A stretch of DNA of 64,000 nt from CALXVA01 sp944392465. GTDB taxonomy: Bacteria > Bacillota > Clostridia > TANB77 > CAG-508. The stretch is from the NCBI GenBank assembly GCA_963931155.1, contig OZ006978.1, positions 1,612,001 to 1,676,000 of the forward strand, read 5' to 3'. The notes beneath the pieces were generated by a model that was not told the DNA's origin, did not search any database, and saw only the letters and a program-made list of their open reading frames with translations. Below, one piece after another: positions 45,471 to 54,448 of the stretch; position 1 is the stretch's first letter, and each line of letters begins with the position of its first letter. The position numbers were made by a program, and so were the translations under genes.

Positions 45471-45517
45471 AAAGGAGAGTATGATTGTTTAATTAAATCA
45501 TACAATAAAAGTTTATG
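45471..45517 (+). promoter_or_regulatory. Shine-Dalgarno, hairpin and start-codon arrangement at spoIIIAG
   Basis: AAAGGAG (45471-45477) is followed almost at once by GTATGATT (45479-45486), complementary to AATCATAC (45496-45503). Eleven bases then lead to ATG 45515. Linear spacing is about 37 bases; with the stem folded it is about 12. A mini-frame ATG ATT GTT TAA also starts within the stem. Confidence 0.65.
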
Positions 45518-46171
45518 TTAAAAGAAAAACTTGATAAATTAAAATTAATGTTTAATAAAAAAAATAACGCGGAAATAGAAGCTGAAGGACCAGTTAATAA
45601 TAAAAGAAAAATAGAAAATTTGGTAGTTTTTTTAGTTATTTTAATAATTACATTAGTAATAATTAATTTTATTTGGAATGATAAAGATGATACTGTAAAT
45701 AATAATCAAACAACTACTTCAAATAAAAAGCTTGCTGAAAAAAATATAAATGAAATGGTTGATGCTAAAGCGAATTCTACAACAAGCAATATAAAAGATG
45801 AACTAGAAGAAATACTAACAAATATAAATGGAGTAGGTAAAGTAAAGGTTATGATAACATATGCAAGTTCAGAAACAACTATTCCTGTATTTAATGAAGA
45901 AAGTTCAGAAGAAAACACTGAAGAAACAGATAGTGAAGGTGGTACAAGAAAGGTTACACAAACAGATGTTAGAAAAGAAGTGATTTATGAAGAAAATGAT
46001 GGTAATAAAACTTTGATTACACAAAAAACTACAAGTCCAGAAATGGAGGGTGCAATTATTACTGCAGAAGGAGCAGACAACATAGATGTTAAAACAAATA
46101 TTATACAAGCGGTAGAAGCGGTAACAGGACTCCCTACACATAAAATTCAAGTTTTTAAAATGAATCTTTAA
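45515..46171 (+). CDS. spoIIIAG: Stage III sporulation protein AG
   Basis: A 218-residue protein with one membrane helix (about residues 32-50) and an extracytoplasmic ring-forming domain: LEEILTNINGVGKVKVMITYASSETT, ETDSEGGTRKVTQTDVRKEVIYE, and the hallmark PEMEGAIITAEGADN followed by AVTGLPTHKIQVFKM. SpoIIIAG forms a large ring in the sporulation channel. Its ribosome site is separated from the start by a hairpin. Confidence 0.94.
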   Translation: MLKEKLDKLKLMFNKKNNAEIEAEGPVNNKRKIENLVVFLVILIITLVIINFIWNDKDDTVNNNQTTTSNKKLAEKNINEMVDAKANSTTSNIKDELEEILTNINGVGKVKVMITYASSETTIPVFNEESSEENTEETDSEGGTRKVTQTDVRKEVIYEENDGNKTLITQKTTSPEMEGAIITAEGADNIDVKTNIIQAVEAVTGLPTHKIQVFKMNL

Positions 46172-46286
46172 AATTGAAAAATAGTTAATTAATTGATTCA
46201 TATATGGTTGTGGCAAAATATGCGAATTTGATATTGAAAATTTTAATTTGTTAATTTCAAATATTTAAGAAAGGATGAATTGTATT

Positions 46287-47015
46287 ATGAAAAATGTACA
46301 TATGAGCTTTAAAAAAAATCAAATTATAATTTTTGTTATAGGCCTTATGGTTATAACAGCAGGCTATTTGAGTTATTCAAATAATTCTACTTATTTAAAT
46401 AGTGTGGAAGCGGGAGCTGTTATTGATTCAGAGCAAACGGCAAGCATAGGTGATGCTAAACTTGTTAGTGCAAATGTGGCAGATGTAAATAGTATTAATC
46501 ATAACATGATAGAGACAGAAAATGTATCCGATGGAAACAATTTAAACGAAAATATTACAAACAATATACAAGTAATTGATAATATAAATAATGAAACAAA
46601 TGATAAAATATCTGATAAAAAAGATAGTGAAGCAATAGATACTTCAAATAATGTTATAGAAGGAGATAGTTATTTTGCAAATTCAAGACTTGAAAGAAAT
46701 ACAATGTATTCACAAACAATAGAAACTTATCAAAAGATTTTGGATAATTCTAATGTGAGTGAGGCACAAAAAAAGAGTGCAGAAAAAGAAATAACACGAC
46801 TTAATAATGAACAAAATGGTATTATGATTGCAGAGAATCTAATTAAAACAAAGGGAATTGAGGATTTGGTTATATTTGTAAATAAGAATAGTATTAATGT
46901 TATAGTAAAAGGAAAAGAACCTAGTAAAGCTAAGATTGCACAAATGCAGAATATTATAACAAGGGAGTTAGAAGCGGATATAGCAGATATACATATTATG
47001 AATAAAGGAAATTAA
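46287..47015 (+). CDS. spoIIIAH: Stage III sporulation protein AH
   Basis: A 242-residue protein with one membrane helix (residues 10-30), an Asn/Asp-rich linker, then the C-terminal domain SRLERNTMYSQTIETYQKILDNSNVSEAQKKSAEKEI with the typical SpoIIIAH end (MIAENLIKTKGIEDLVIFVNKNSINVIVK). SpoIIIAH binds forespore SpoIIQ across the septum. Start ATG 46287, 12 bases after AAAGGA; ATG 46275 abuts the ribosome site. Confidence 0.92.
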   Translation: MKNVHMSFKKNQIIIFVIGLMVITAGYLSYSNNSTYLNSVEAGAVIDSEQTASIGDAKLVSANVADVNSINHNMIETENVSDGNNLNENITNNIQVIDNINNETNDKISDKKDSEAIDTSNNVIEGDSYFANSRLERNTMYSQTIETYQKILDNSNVSEAQKKSAEKEITRLNNEQNGIMIAENLIKTKGIEDLVIFVNKNSINVIVKGKEPSKAKIAQMQNIITRELEADIADIHIMNKGN

Positions 47016-47063
47016 AATAATTTTATCTAAATATTGCTGAAATAGGTAATAATTCTAGAAAAG

Positions 47064-47089
47064 TTACAACAAAATGTTGTAATTTTTTT
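47064..47089 (+). terminator. Terminator of the spoIIIA operon
   Basis: TTACAAC and GTTGTAA pair around AAAAT and run into seven T residues. Confidence 0.85.
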
Positions 47090-47104
47090 ATTTATTGGTA
47101 TAAT
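47077..47104 (+). promoter_or_regulatory. Probable promoter of the phosphofructokinase gene
   Basis: TTGTAA (47077-47082) and TATAAT (47099-47104) are 16 bases apart, with TGG before the -10. The -35 box lies in the arm of the preceding terminator. Confidence 0.6.
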
Positions 47105-47144
47105 ATTATATGTATAATTATAAACAAAAGAAAGGGAGATTAGT

Positions 47145-48287
47145 ATGTTAAAGAAAGTTGCTATACTTGCTAATGGAGGAGATGTTTCAGGGTTTAATGC
47201 AGTTATTCGTGCTATAATTAAAACTGCAGAAAACAAAAATATAGAATGTTATGGTTTTATTGATGGTTATAGAGGGTTACTCAAAAACGATATTATAAGA
47301 CTTGGAACCAGTTCAAAAGACAATGCGGTTGGTATTTTGCCTAAAGGAGGTTCTATTATAGGTTCTTCTACAAATGCTAATGTTTTTAATTATCCAGTAG
47401 AGGAAAATGGTAAAACCATATATAAGGATTTATCTGATATTTGTGTGGAAAATATTAAGAAAGATGAAATTGATTGTCTATTTACATTGGGAGGAGATGC
47501 AACTCAAAAGTCTGCAAGAGATTTATCTTTAAAAGGAATTAATGTTATTGGTGTTCCTAAAACAATAGATAATGATGTTGCATGTACTGAAATAACATTT
47601 GGATATAATACAGCTGTTTCTGTAGCGGCTGACGCTATTGATAGGCTTCATTCAACAGGTGAAACCCACCATAGAATTATGGTTTTAGAGGTAATGGGCA
47701 GATATGCTGGATGGATTGCACTAGAATCTGCAATTGCAGGTGGCGCTGATGTTGCTTTAATTCCTGAGATTCCTTTTGATATTAACAGTGCAGCTAGAAA
47801 AATTATTAATAGAAAAAACAGAGGGAAATCTTTTAGTATTGTTGTTGTTTCTGAAGGAGCAAAACCTTTAGGAGGAGAATTAAAAATTAGAGGTGTTAGA
47901 AACAATGGGGCTGGTGTTGATAATATAAAACTTGGTGGAATCGGAGAAGTTGTTGCAAAACAATTGGAAGAGTTAACTGGCTTAGAGTCAAGATGTACAG
48001 TACTTGGATATATGCAAAGAGGTGGCTCTCCAACAGCTTTTGATAGAGTATTATCTACAAAATATGGCTCTAAAGCCATGGAACTAGCATTAGAAGGTAA
48101 ATTTAATGTTCTAACTGTTATAAAGGACGGAAGATTAAATTATGTTTCTTTAGAAGATGTTGTAGGAAACAATAAAAAAATAGGTGCTGTGTCTGGAAAT
48201 ACGGAAGAAAGTAATATAAGAAAAATAAAAATGGATGATGAACTTGTAAAAACAGCTAGATATATCGGCATTAATTTAGGAGATTAA
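47145..48287 (+). CDS. pfkA: 6-phosphofructokinase
   Basis: A 380-residue glycolytic enzyme phosphorylating fructose 6-phosphate. Motifs: NGGDVSGFNAVIR at the start, LFTLGGDATQKSA, VIGVPKTIDNDVACTEITFGYNTA, MGRYAGWIA and TVLGYMQRGGSPTAFDR. At the two positions that separate ATP- from PPi-dependent enzymes it has Ala (GGDAT) and Lys (PKTIDND). Typical ATP enzymes have Gly/Gly and typical PPi enzymes Asp/Lys, so the phosphate donor is ambiguous. It has its own promoter and RBS AAAGGGAG. Confidence 0.93.
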   Translation: MLKKVAILANGGDVSGFNAVIRAIIKTAENKNIECYGFIDGYRGLLKNDIIRLGTSSKDNAVGILPKGGSIIGSSTNANVFNYPVEENGKTIYKDLSDICVENIKKDEIDCLFTLGGDATQKSARDLSLKGINVIGVPKTIDNDVACTEITFGYNTAVSVAADAIDRLHSTGETHHRIMVLEVMGRYAGWIALESAIAGGADVALIPEIPFDINSAARKIINRKNRGKSFSIVVVSEGAKPLGGELKIRGVRNNGAGVDNIKLGGIGEVVAKQLEELTGLESRCTVLGYMQRGGSPTAFDRVLSTKYGSKAMELALEGKFNVLTVIKDGRLNYVSLEDVVGNNKKIGAVSGNTEESNIRKIKMDDELVKTARYIGINLGD

Positions 48288-48356
48288 TGTCAAAGAAATA
48301 TAAAAATAAAATGTCTAAATAATTAAAAACGAACTGTAGCAAATAAAAATTATAAG

Positions 48357-48409
48357 AAAGGAGTGTATGATTGTTTTAGTTATGAAATACATCATACAAG
48401 GTTGAAATG
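48357..48409 (+). promoter_or_regulatory. Shine-Dalgarno, hairpin and start-codon arrangement at argS
   Basis: AAAGGAG (48357-48363) directly abuts TGTATGAT (48364-48371), complementary to ATCATACA (48391-48398). Eight bases remain to ATG 48407. Linear spacing is 43 bases; folded, it is about 8. A weaker AAGG at 48398-48401 could act alone, which weakens the argument slightly. Confidence 0.6.
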
Positions 48410-50110
48410 ATTGACTTTAAAAATGAAATAGCAAAGGAATTAAAAAAAGTTACAAGTATAGAGGGAATTGAAGATTTTATAGAAATTCCATCAAATAAAG
48501 AAATGGGAGATTATTCACTTCCTTGTTTTAAACTTGCAAAAACCTTAAAAAAAGCACCACAAATGATAGCAAATGAATTAAAAGAAAAAATTACATTAGA
48601 TGAAAACATTATTTCAAAAGTAGAAGTAGTAAATGGATATCTTAATTTTTATATAAATACTACAGCTGTTATAAAAACTGTTTTTGATGAAATTAATGAA
48701 AAAAAAGAAATGTATGGTAGTAGTAAAATAGGAGAAGGAAAAAACATTGTATTAGATTATTCTTCGCCTAATATCGCAAAGCCCTTTCACATAGGCCATT
48801 TGAGAACAACATTAATAGGTGGAGCATTATATAAAATTTATGAATATCTTGGATATAAGTCAATAGGAATAAATCATTTAGGAGATTATGGAACACAATT
48901 CGGCAAAATGATAGAAGCATATAAAATGTGGGGAAATGAATATGACTTAACTGAAGACCCTATAAATAAAATGGTTGATATGTATGTAAGAATAAATGAT
49001 TTATGCAAGAAAGATGAAGACGTACTTAATAGATGTAGAGAAAATTTTAAATTACTAGAAAACGGAGACAAATATTGTACAGATTTATGGAATAAATTTA
49101 AAGATTTAAGTATGAAAGAATTTAATAAAATTTATGATGTATTAGACGTGAAATTTGATTCATATAATGGAGAGGCTTTTTATGCTGATAAAACAGATGA
49201 GATTATTGATATTTTAACTAAAAAGGGTAAAATAACTGAATCACAAGGAGCTAAAGTTGTTGATTTAGAAGATGTAGGCATAAATACACCATGTATTATT
49301 CAAAAAGCAAATGGTTCAACTATTTATGCAACAAGAGATTTAGCAGCAATTTTATATAGAGCAAGGACTTATGATTTTTATAAATGTTTATATGTTGTTG
49401 CATATGAGCAAAATTTACACTTTAAACAAATATTTGCAGTTGCAAGATATTTAGTAGATGAGAAATATGTAAAAGGCTTAGAACATGTTGCCTTTGGAAT
49501 GGTAAGTTTACCTTCAGGAAAAATGTCTACAAGACTTGGAAATGTTGTTAAAATTGAAGATTTATTAAATGAAACAATTGAAAAAGCTAAAGAAATTATA
49601 AATGAAAAAAATCCAGATTTAGAGGATAAAGATGAAGTAGCAAAAAAAGTTGGAATTGGAGCAATTATATTTAACACACTTTCAACAAGCAACATAAAAG
49701 ATCAAATATTTGATTGGAATACTGCATTAAACTTTAATGGGGAAACAGGACCATATTTACAGTATATGTATGTTCGTACAAATAGTGTATTAGAAAAAGT
49801 AGGAAATGTTCCCAACTTAAAAGATGTAGATATAAGTGTACTTTCAGATGATGCTTCAGTAAAATTAGTAAAAGAATTATATGATTTTAACAATATAATA
49901 AAACAATCCGCTGAAAAAAATGAACCATATATAATTAGTAGGTATTTAATTAATGTAGCTAAATTATTTAGCACTTTTTACAACGAAAATAAAATAATAA
50001 CAGATGATAAAAGAATACAAAATGCTAGAGCCTATTTAACATATTGTGTAAATATAGTATTAAAATCTGGGGCAGGTTTATTAGGGATACAAATGCCAAA
50101 CAAAATGTAA
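48407..50110 (+). CDS. argS: Arginyl-tRNA synthetase
   Basis: A 567-residue class I synthetase that charges arginine tRNAs. It has the N-terminal Add-1 domain (GDYSLPCFKLAKTLKKAPQMIA), the HIGH-type motif in SPNIAKPFHIGHLRTT, the ArgS-typical KMSTRLGN in place of KMSKS, and the C-terminal anticodon-binding domain ending GAGLLGIQMPNKM. A complete, normal-length enzyme. It is of interest here because the arginine codon CGG appears specially used in this genome. Confidence 0.97.
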   Translation: MIDFKNEIAKELKKVTSIEGIEDFIEIPSNKEMGDYSLPCFKLAKTLKKAPQMIANELKEKITLDENIISKVEVVNGYLNFYINTTAVIKTVFDEINEKKEMYGSSKIGEGKNIVLDYSSPNIAKPFHIGHLRTTLIGGALYKIYEYLGYKSIGINHLGDYGTQFGKMIEAYKMWGNEYDLTEDPINKMVDMYVRINDLCKKDEDVLNRCRENFKLLENGDKYCTDLWNKFKDLSMKEFNKIYDVLDVKFDSYNGEAFYADKTDEIIDILTKKGKITESQGAKVVDLEDVGINTPCIIQKANGSTIYATRDLAAILYRARTYDFYKCLYVVAYEQNLHFKQIFAVARYLVDEKYVKGLEHVAFGMVSLPSGKMSTRLGNVVKIEDLLNETIEKAKEIINEKNPDLEDKDEVAKKVGIGAIIFNTLSTSNIKDQIFDWNTALNFNGETGPYLQYMYVRTNSVLEKVGNVPNLKDVDISVLSDDASVKLVKELYDFNNIIKQSAEKNEPYIISRYLINVAKLFSTFYNENKIITDDKRIQNARAYLTYCVNIVLKSGAGLLGIQMPNKM

Positions 50111-50207
50111 TGAATATACTTAGAAGAAAAATAATAAATATTAATAAGCATTAAAAACTATTTGCTAAAATAATCAATTGTAATTTAAGAAAAGGGGTAA
50201 ATAATTT

Positions 50208-51572
50208 ATGAGAAAATATTTTGGAACAGATGGAATTAGAAGAATTGCTAATACTGAATTATCACCTGATTTAGTATATAGAGTGGCTAAAGCTGGTGCA
50301 TATGTGCTTTCAAAGCATACAGACCATACACCAACAATTTTAATAGGTAGAGATACACGTATTTCTGGTACTCTAATAGAAAGTGCAATGGTTGCAGGAT
50401 TTTTAAGCTATGGAGCTAATGTAAAAGTTCTAGGAGTGCTTCCAACACCAGGTGTAGCATATCTAACAAAAAAACTTAAAGCAGATGCAAGTGTAGTTAT
50501 TTCAGCATCTCATAATACATATGAATTCAATGGTGTTAAGTATTTTAGTAATAAAGGAATGAAAATTCCTGATGAACTTGAAGAAGAAATAGAAGAAGTA
50601 ATGGATTCAGATAAATTATCTAGTTTTTCTGCAGTTAATGATAAAATTGGAGTTTCTGAAGTTAGAACAGATTTGTTAGATGAATATGTATATTTCTTCA
50701 GAAAGAATTTTGAAGAAGATTTCGAAAACTTAGATATGTCTGATTTTGTAGTAGCAATAGATACTGCAAATGGTGCAACATCTGTTGTGGCTGAAAAAGT
50801 ATTTACTGCACTTGGAATAAAACATTATATATTAAACAATACACCAAATGGAACAAATATAAATGATAATTGTGGTTCTACACATTTAGATGTATTAAAA
50901 AAATATGTAGTAGAAAATAAATGCAATTTAGGTATCGCGTATGATGGAGACGGAGACAGATGTTTAGCCGTAGATGAAAATGGTGAAGAGATGGACGGAG
51001 ATAAAATTATGGCTATAATATCTAATTACATGAAGAAAAAAGGAACTTTAAAGAAAGATACTTTAGTTGCAACTGTCATGAGTAATTTAGGCCTTAAGAA
51101 ATATGCTGAAGCAACAGATATTAATTTTGAACAAACAAAAGTTGGAGATAGATATGTACTAGAAAGAATGTTAGAAAATGGATATAATCTTGGAGGAGAG
51201 CAATCAGGACATATAATAATGCTTGATTATAATCCAACAGGAGATGGTATATTAACATCATTAATGCTTACAAAAATCATATTAGAAGAAAAAGTTTCTG
51301 CATCTGAAGCATGTAAGATTATTAATATATATCCACAAGTTTTGGTAAATGCAAAAGTTTCAAGTGATAAAAAATACGATTATGAAAATGATGATGAAAT
51401 AAAACACGAAATAGAAAAATTAGAAGAAGAATTTTCTGGAAATGGTAGAGTTTTAATAAGACCATCTGGAACAGAACCTCTAGTAAGAGTTATGATTGAA
51501 GGAACAGACAAAGAATATATTACAAAAAGAGCAGAAAGTTTAGCAAAATTAATAGAAAGTAAACTTGGATAA
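50208..51572 (+). CDS. glmM: Phosphoglucosamine mutase
   Basis: A 454-residue enzyme converting glucosamine 6-phosphate to glucosamine 1-phosphate for peptidoglycan precursors. KYFGTDGIRRIAN at the start, ISASHNTYEFNGVKYF with the phosphoserine S101, the metal-binding loop AYDGDGDRC, GGEQSGHII and the sugar-phosphate loop RPSGTEPLVRVM are all present. Some GlmM enzymes have ASHNPYEDNG; here it is NTYEFNG. RBS AAAAGGGG. Confidence 0.95.
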   Translation: MRKYFGTDGIRRIANTELSPDLVYRVAKAGAYVLSKHTDHTPTILIGRDTRISGTLIESAMVAGFLSYGANVKVLGVLPTPGVAYLTKKLKADASVVISASHNTYEFNGVKYFSNKGMKIPDELEEEIEEVMDSDKLSSFSAVNDKIGVSEVRTDLLDEYVYFFRKNFEEDFENLDMSDFVVAIDTANGATSVVAEKVFTALGIKHYILNNTPNGTNINDNCGSTHLDVLKKYVVENKCNLGIAYDGDGDRCLAVDENGEEMDGDKIMAIISNYMKKKGTLKKDTLVATVMSNLGLKKYAEATDINFEQTKVGDRYVLERMLENGYNLGGEQSGHIIMLDYNPTGDGILTSLMLTKIILEEKVSASEACKIINIYPQVLVNAKVSSDKKYDYENDDEIKHEIEKLEEEFSGNGRVLIRPSGTEPLVRVMIEGTDKEYITKRAESLAKLIESKLG

Positions 51573-51639
51573 ATAATAGTTATGTAAGAAGATAAATTTA
51601 GTAATATTTAATAAAACTGCAAAAAGGGGGTAAAACATT

Positions 51640-53226
51640 ATGAGCAAAAATATTTTAATTGGGGGAGCTTGGCCATATGCAAATAGCGATTTACATCTAG
51701 GACATATTGCAGGCCTTATATCTGGAGATGTACTAGCTAGATATTTTAGAACAAAAGGATATAATGTAATGTATGTTTCAGGAACAGACTGCCATGGTAC
51801 CCCAATAACTGAAAGAGCAAAAAAAGAAAAAAAGAATCCAAAAGATATAGCTGATTATTATCATCAAAGAGACAAAAAAACATTGGAAAGCTTTGATTTT
51901 TCATATGATTTATATACAAATACTGACACAGATTTCCATAAACAAGCAGTTATGAAAATGTTTAGAAAAATATATGATAATGGCTATATATATGAAAAAA
52001 TCGAACCACAACCATATTGTGAACATTGCCAAAAATTCTTATCTGACAGAGAATTAAAAATCACATGCCCTAAATGTGGTACAGAAACTAAGGCAGAACA
52101 ATGCGATAATTGCCAATATGTACCAACAATAGAAGATATGAAAGATGGAATTTGCCTAGAATGTGGTTCAAAAACAGTTTTAAAAGATAATAAAAACTTA
52201 TATTTAGAATTATCAAAATTTCAAAAAACTATAGAAGACTATGTAAAAGAAAATGATGCACTATGGAGAGTTAATGCAAAAAATGAAACAAACAAATATT
52301 TAAAACAAGGATTAGTAGATAGGGCAGTAACAAGAGATTTAGACTGGGGAATTGATATTCCAGTAGATGGATATGAAGACAAGAAAATGTATGTATGGAT
52401 TGAGGCTGTGTTAGGATATATTACAGCAACAATGAAAAAATGTGAAGAAACAGGTAAAAACTGGGAAGAATACTGGAAAGAAGAATATAATCCAACTATA
52501 TACATGGTTCACGGAAAAGACAACATTGTTTTCCATAGCATCATATTTAATGCTCTATTAATGGCAATGAAGGAAAACTACCATTTAGTAAATACAATTG
52601 TTTCATCTGAATATTTAAATGTAAATGATGAAAAAATATCAAAAAGCAAAGGCAATGGTGTGCCTGCAATAGAACTTGTAGAAAAATATGGCTCTGATGT
52701 TTTAAGATTTCATTTGATAAATAACGGACCAGAAAAGAAAGACTCAAACTTTACAATAGATGCTTTAGTTGCAACAAACAATGGAGAACTATTAAATAAA
52801 TTTGGAAATCTAGTAAATAGAACACTTAAATTCAAAGGATTAGATGTATTACCAGATGGCAAATTAAATGAAGAAATAAAAGAAAAAATAAAAGAAACAT
52901 ATAATAAAGTAGGACAAGATATTGAAAAATTAGAATTCAAATTAGCATCAGATAAAGCTATGGAATTAGTTGAAGTTGCAAACAAATACTATGATGAACA
53001 AAAACCTTGGATACAAAGAAAAGAAAATATAGAAGAATTTAATAATACAATATATACATGTGCAACGATTATAGCAAATCTTTCTAATATATTTGAACCA
53101 TTTATGCCAAAAGCATGTGCCAAAATACGTGAATATTTACACATAGATGAAAAGACATGGGATTTAATAATACCAAAAGCTAATATTAAATTAGAAAATA
53201 TTGAGACTTTATTTGAAAGAATGTAG
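51640..53226 (+). CDS. metG: Methionyl-tRNA synthetase
   Basis: A 528-residue class I synthetase. GGAWPYANSDLHLGHIAG contains the HIGH motif (HLGH). A zinc-binding insertion has four CxxC knuckles (CEHC, CPKC, CDNC, CLEC). DLDWGIDIPVDGYEDKKMYVWIEAVLGYI and the KISKSKGN motif follow. It lacks the C-terminal dimerisation domain of some MetRS. RBS AAAAAGGGGG. Confidence 0.95.
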   Translation: MSKNILIGGAWPYANSDLHLGHIAGLISGDVLARYFRTKGYNVMYVSGTDCHGTPITERAKKEKKNPKDIADYYHQRDKKTLESFDFSYDLYTNTDTDFHKQAVMKMFRKIYDNGYIYEKIEPQPYCEHCQKFLSDRELKITCPKCGTETKAEQCDNCQYVPTIEDMKDGICLECGSKTVLKDNKNLYLELSKFQKTIEDYVKENDALWRVNAKNETNKYLKQGLVDRAVTRDLDWGIDIPVDGYEDKKMYVWIEAVLGYITATMKKCEETGKNWEEYWKEEYNPTIYMVHGKDNIVFHSIIFNALLMAMKENYHLVNTIVSSEYLNVNDEKISKSKGNGVPAIELVEKYGSDVLRFHLINNGPEKKDSNFTIDALVATNNGELLNKFGNLVNRTLKFKGLDVLPDGKLNEEIKEKIKETYNKVGQDIEKLEFKLASDKAMELVEVANKYYDEQKPWIQRKENIEEFNNTIYTCATIIANLSNIFEPFMPKACAKIREYLHIDEKTWDLIIPKANIKLENIETLFERM

Positions 53227-53242
53227 ACGATAGGAGAGATTT

Positions 53243-53788
53243 ATGAAATTAATTGTAATATCAGATATACATGGGTCTAATTTTTATATGAATAAAATGA
53301 AAGATAGAATAAATGAAGAAAATCCAGAAAAAATTATCCTACTAGGTGACTTATATTACCATGGACCTAGAAATCCATTAACACAGGAATATGCCCCTAA
53401 AGAAGTTGCAAAAACATTAAATTCCTTAAAAGATAAGATAATTGCAGTAAAGGGAAATTGTGATGCAGAAGTAGATCAAATGATATCTGAGTTTAAAATA
53501 CAAGAAAACTATGTAACACTAGAATTAAACGGCAAAATGTTTATTTTTACACATGGACATAAATTTAATATAGATAATTATCCAGACGAAAATTTTGATA
53601 TACTTGTATATGGACATTTTCATACAGGGTTTATTAAAGAAAAAGATGGAAAAATATTTGTAAATTCAGGTTCCATATCATTACCAAAAGAGAACACAAA
53701 AAACAGTTATCTAATAATAGATGATGAAAGCATATATTTAAAAGATTTAGAAGGAAATGTAATTCAAAAAGTTCAATATAGAAAATAA
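53243..53788 (+). CDS. yfcE: YfcE-type phosphodiesterase
   Basis: A 181-residue metallophosphoesterase. Metal-binding motifs are in order: SDIHGS, LLGDLYYHGPRN, VKGNCDAEVDQ, FTHGHKFN and YGHFHTG, ending in NSGSISLPKE. This is the YfcE/MJ0936 family acting on phosphodiesters. It begins 16 bases after metG with RBS AGGAGAG and is likely in the same transcript. Confidence 0.93.
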   Translation: MKLIVISDIHGSNFYMNKMKDRINEENPEKIILLGDLYYHGPRNPLTQEYAPKEVAKTLNSLKDKIIAVKGNCDAEVDQMISEFKIQENYVTLELNGKMFIFTHGHKFNIDNYPDENFDILVYGHFHTGFIKEKDGKIFVNSGSISLPKENTKNSYLIIDDESIYLKDLEGNVIQKVQYRK

Positions 53789-53824
53789 AAAAATATAAAA
53801 AATTTAAATAAAGGGGATGAACGA

Positions 53825-54392
53825 ATGAAAAAGAATGATGTAGATAAGTACATAGAAAAAAATTTAAGAAAAACCAATCCAAGGAGAATAGCAATTCCGT
53901 TAATACCATTAATAATAGTAGTAATACTTATAGGAGTAATAACATTTATATGTATTAACAATAGTGGAAAAGCAAACACTAGAATATTAATAGAAGAATC
54001 AAGCCATAATGTTTCAGCTTCTGGAATGTGGAAAAACGGATTTGTAATTTGTGAAAATGGAAATATATATAAAATGAAAAAAGATTATTTTTCTGAACAA
54101 GAAGACTTTGAAGATGAAAGTGCTGATATATTGAAAAATACAACCATTAAAGAGCGGAGAGTTATCTGAAGATGATTTAGCACTTCTAAAAGCATATTTA
54201 ACAGATATTACGAATCAATACGAATATTCGTCTCCATTTGTTACAGCTGATGGTCCTATAAATGAAACTTTATACTATGATTATGCAACAAATCAAACAA
54301 TTTGTTTAAGATCATCTGGAAGAGATAATACAATAAATACAAGTCCTAATGTAAATGAAATATTAAAAATAGTTGATAAATATATTGATTAA
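53825..54392 (+). CDS. Small membrane protein requiring a +1 frameshift at CGG
   Basis: Two frames join at 54155. The first (110 codons from ATG 53825, behind AAAGGGGAT) has a basic N-terminus, one membrane helix (about residues 23-46) and an extracytoplasmic part. Zero-frame reading meets CGG AGA GTT ATC TGA. Omitting C54155 gives GAG GGA GAG TTA TCT and 78 further residues (GELSEDDLALLKAYLTD to IVDKYID) with normal host codon usage up to TAA 54390. The joined protein is about 188 residues. I do not recognise the family. The downstream half has no start codon or ribosome site of its own, which supports one recoded gene. Confidence 0.75.
54152..54169 (+). other. Proposed +1 frameshift site: GAG CGG AGA GTT ATC TGA
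   Basis: Zero-frame reading stops four triplets after CGG. Skipping C54155 resumes at GGA GAG TTA and stays open for 78 codons. Confidence 0.8.
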
Positions 54393-54407
54393 ATTAACAA
54401 ATAAAAA

Positions 54408-54441
54408 CTTCTTTCATAATATATATAAAATATGAAAGGAG
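54408..54441 (+). promoter_or_regulatory. Hairpin sequestering the ribosome site of the peroxiredoxin gene
   Basis: CTTCTTTCATA (54408-54418) pairs with TATGAAAGGAG (54431-54441) over eleven positions with one T-G wobble. The right arm contains the whole GAAAGGAG Shine-Dalgarno sequence of the next gene, with eight bases to its ATG. It could act as a thermosensor or need an activator, or may be a poorly placed terminator. Confidence 0.55.
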
Positions 54442-54448
54442 TATATTT

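Noticed and set aside
49378..49695. Minus-strand frame inside argS
   Set aside because: It overlaps fully with a conserved catalytic region of argS and has no independent signals.
10695..54392. Four independent sequencing or assembly errors
   Set aside because: Not fully excludable, but all four are the same event (extra C before GG, none in a homopolymer run) at a codon otherwise unused in host genes, which random errors do not explain.
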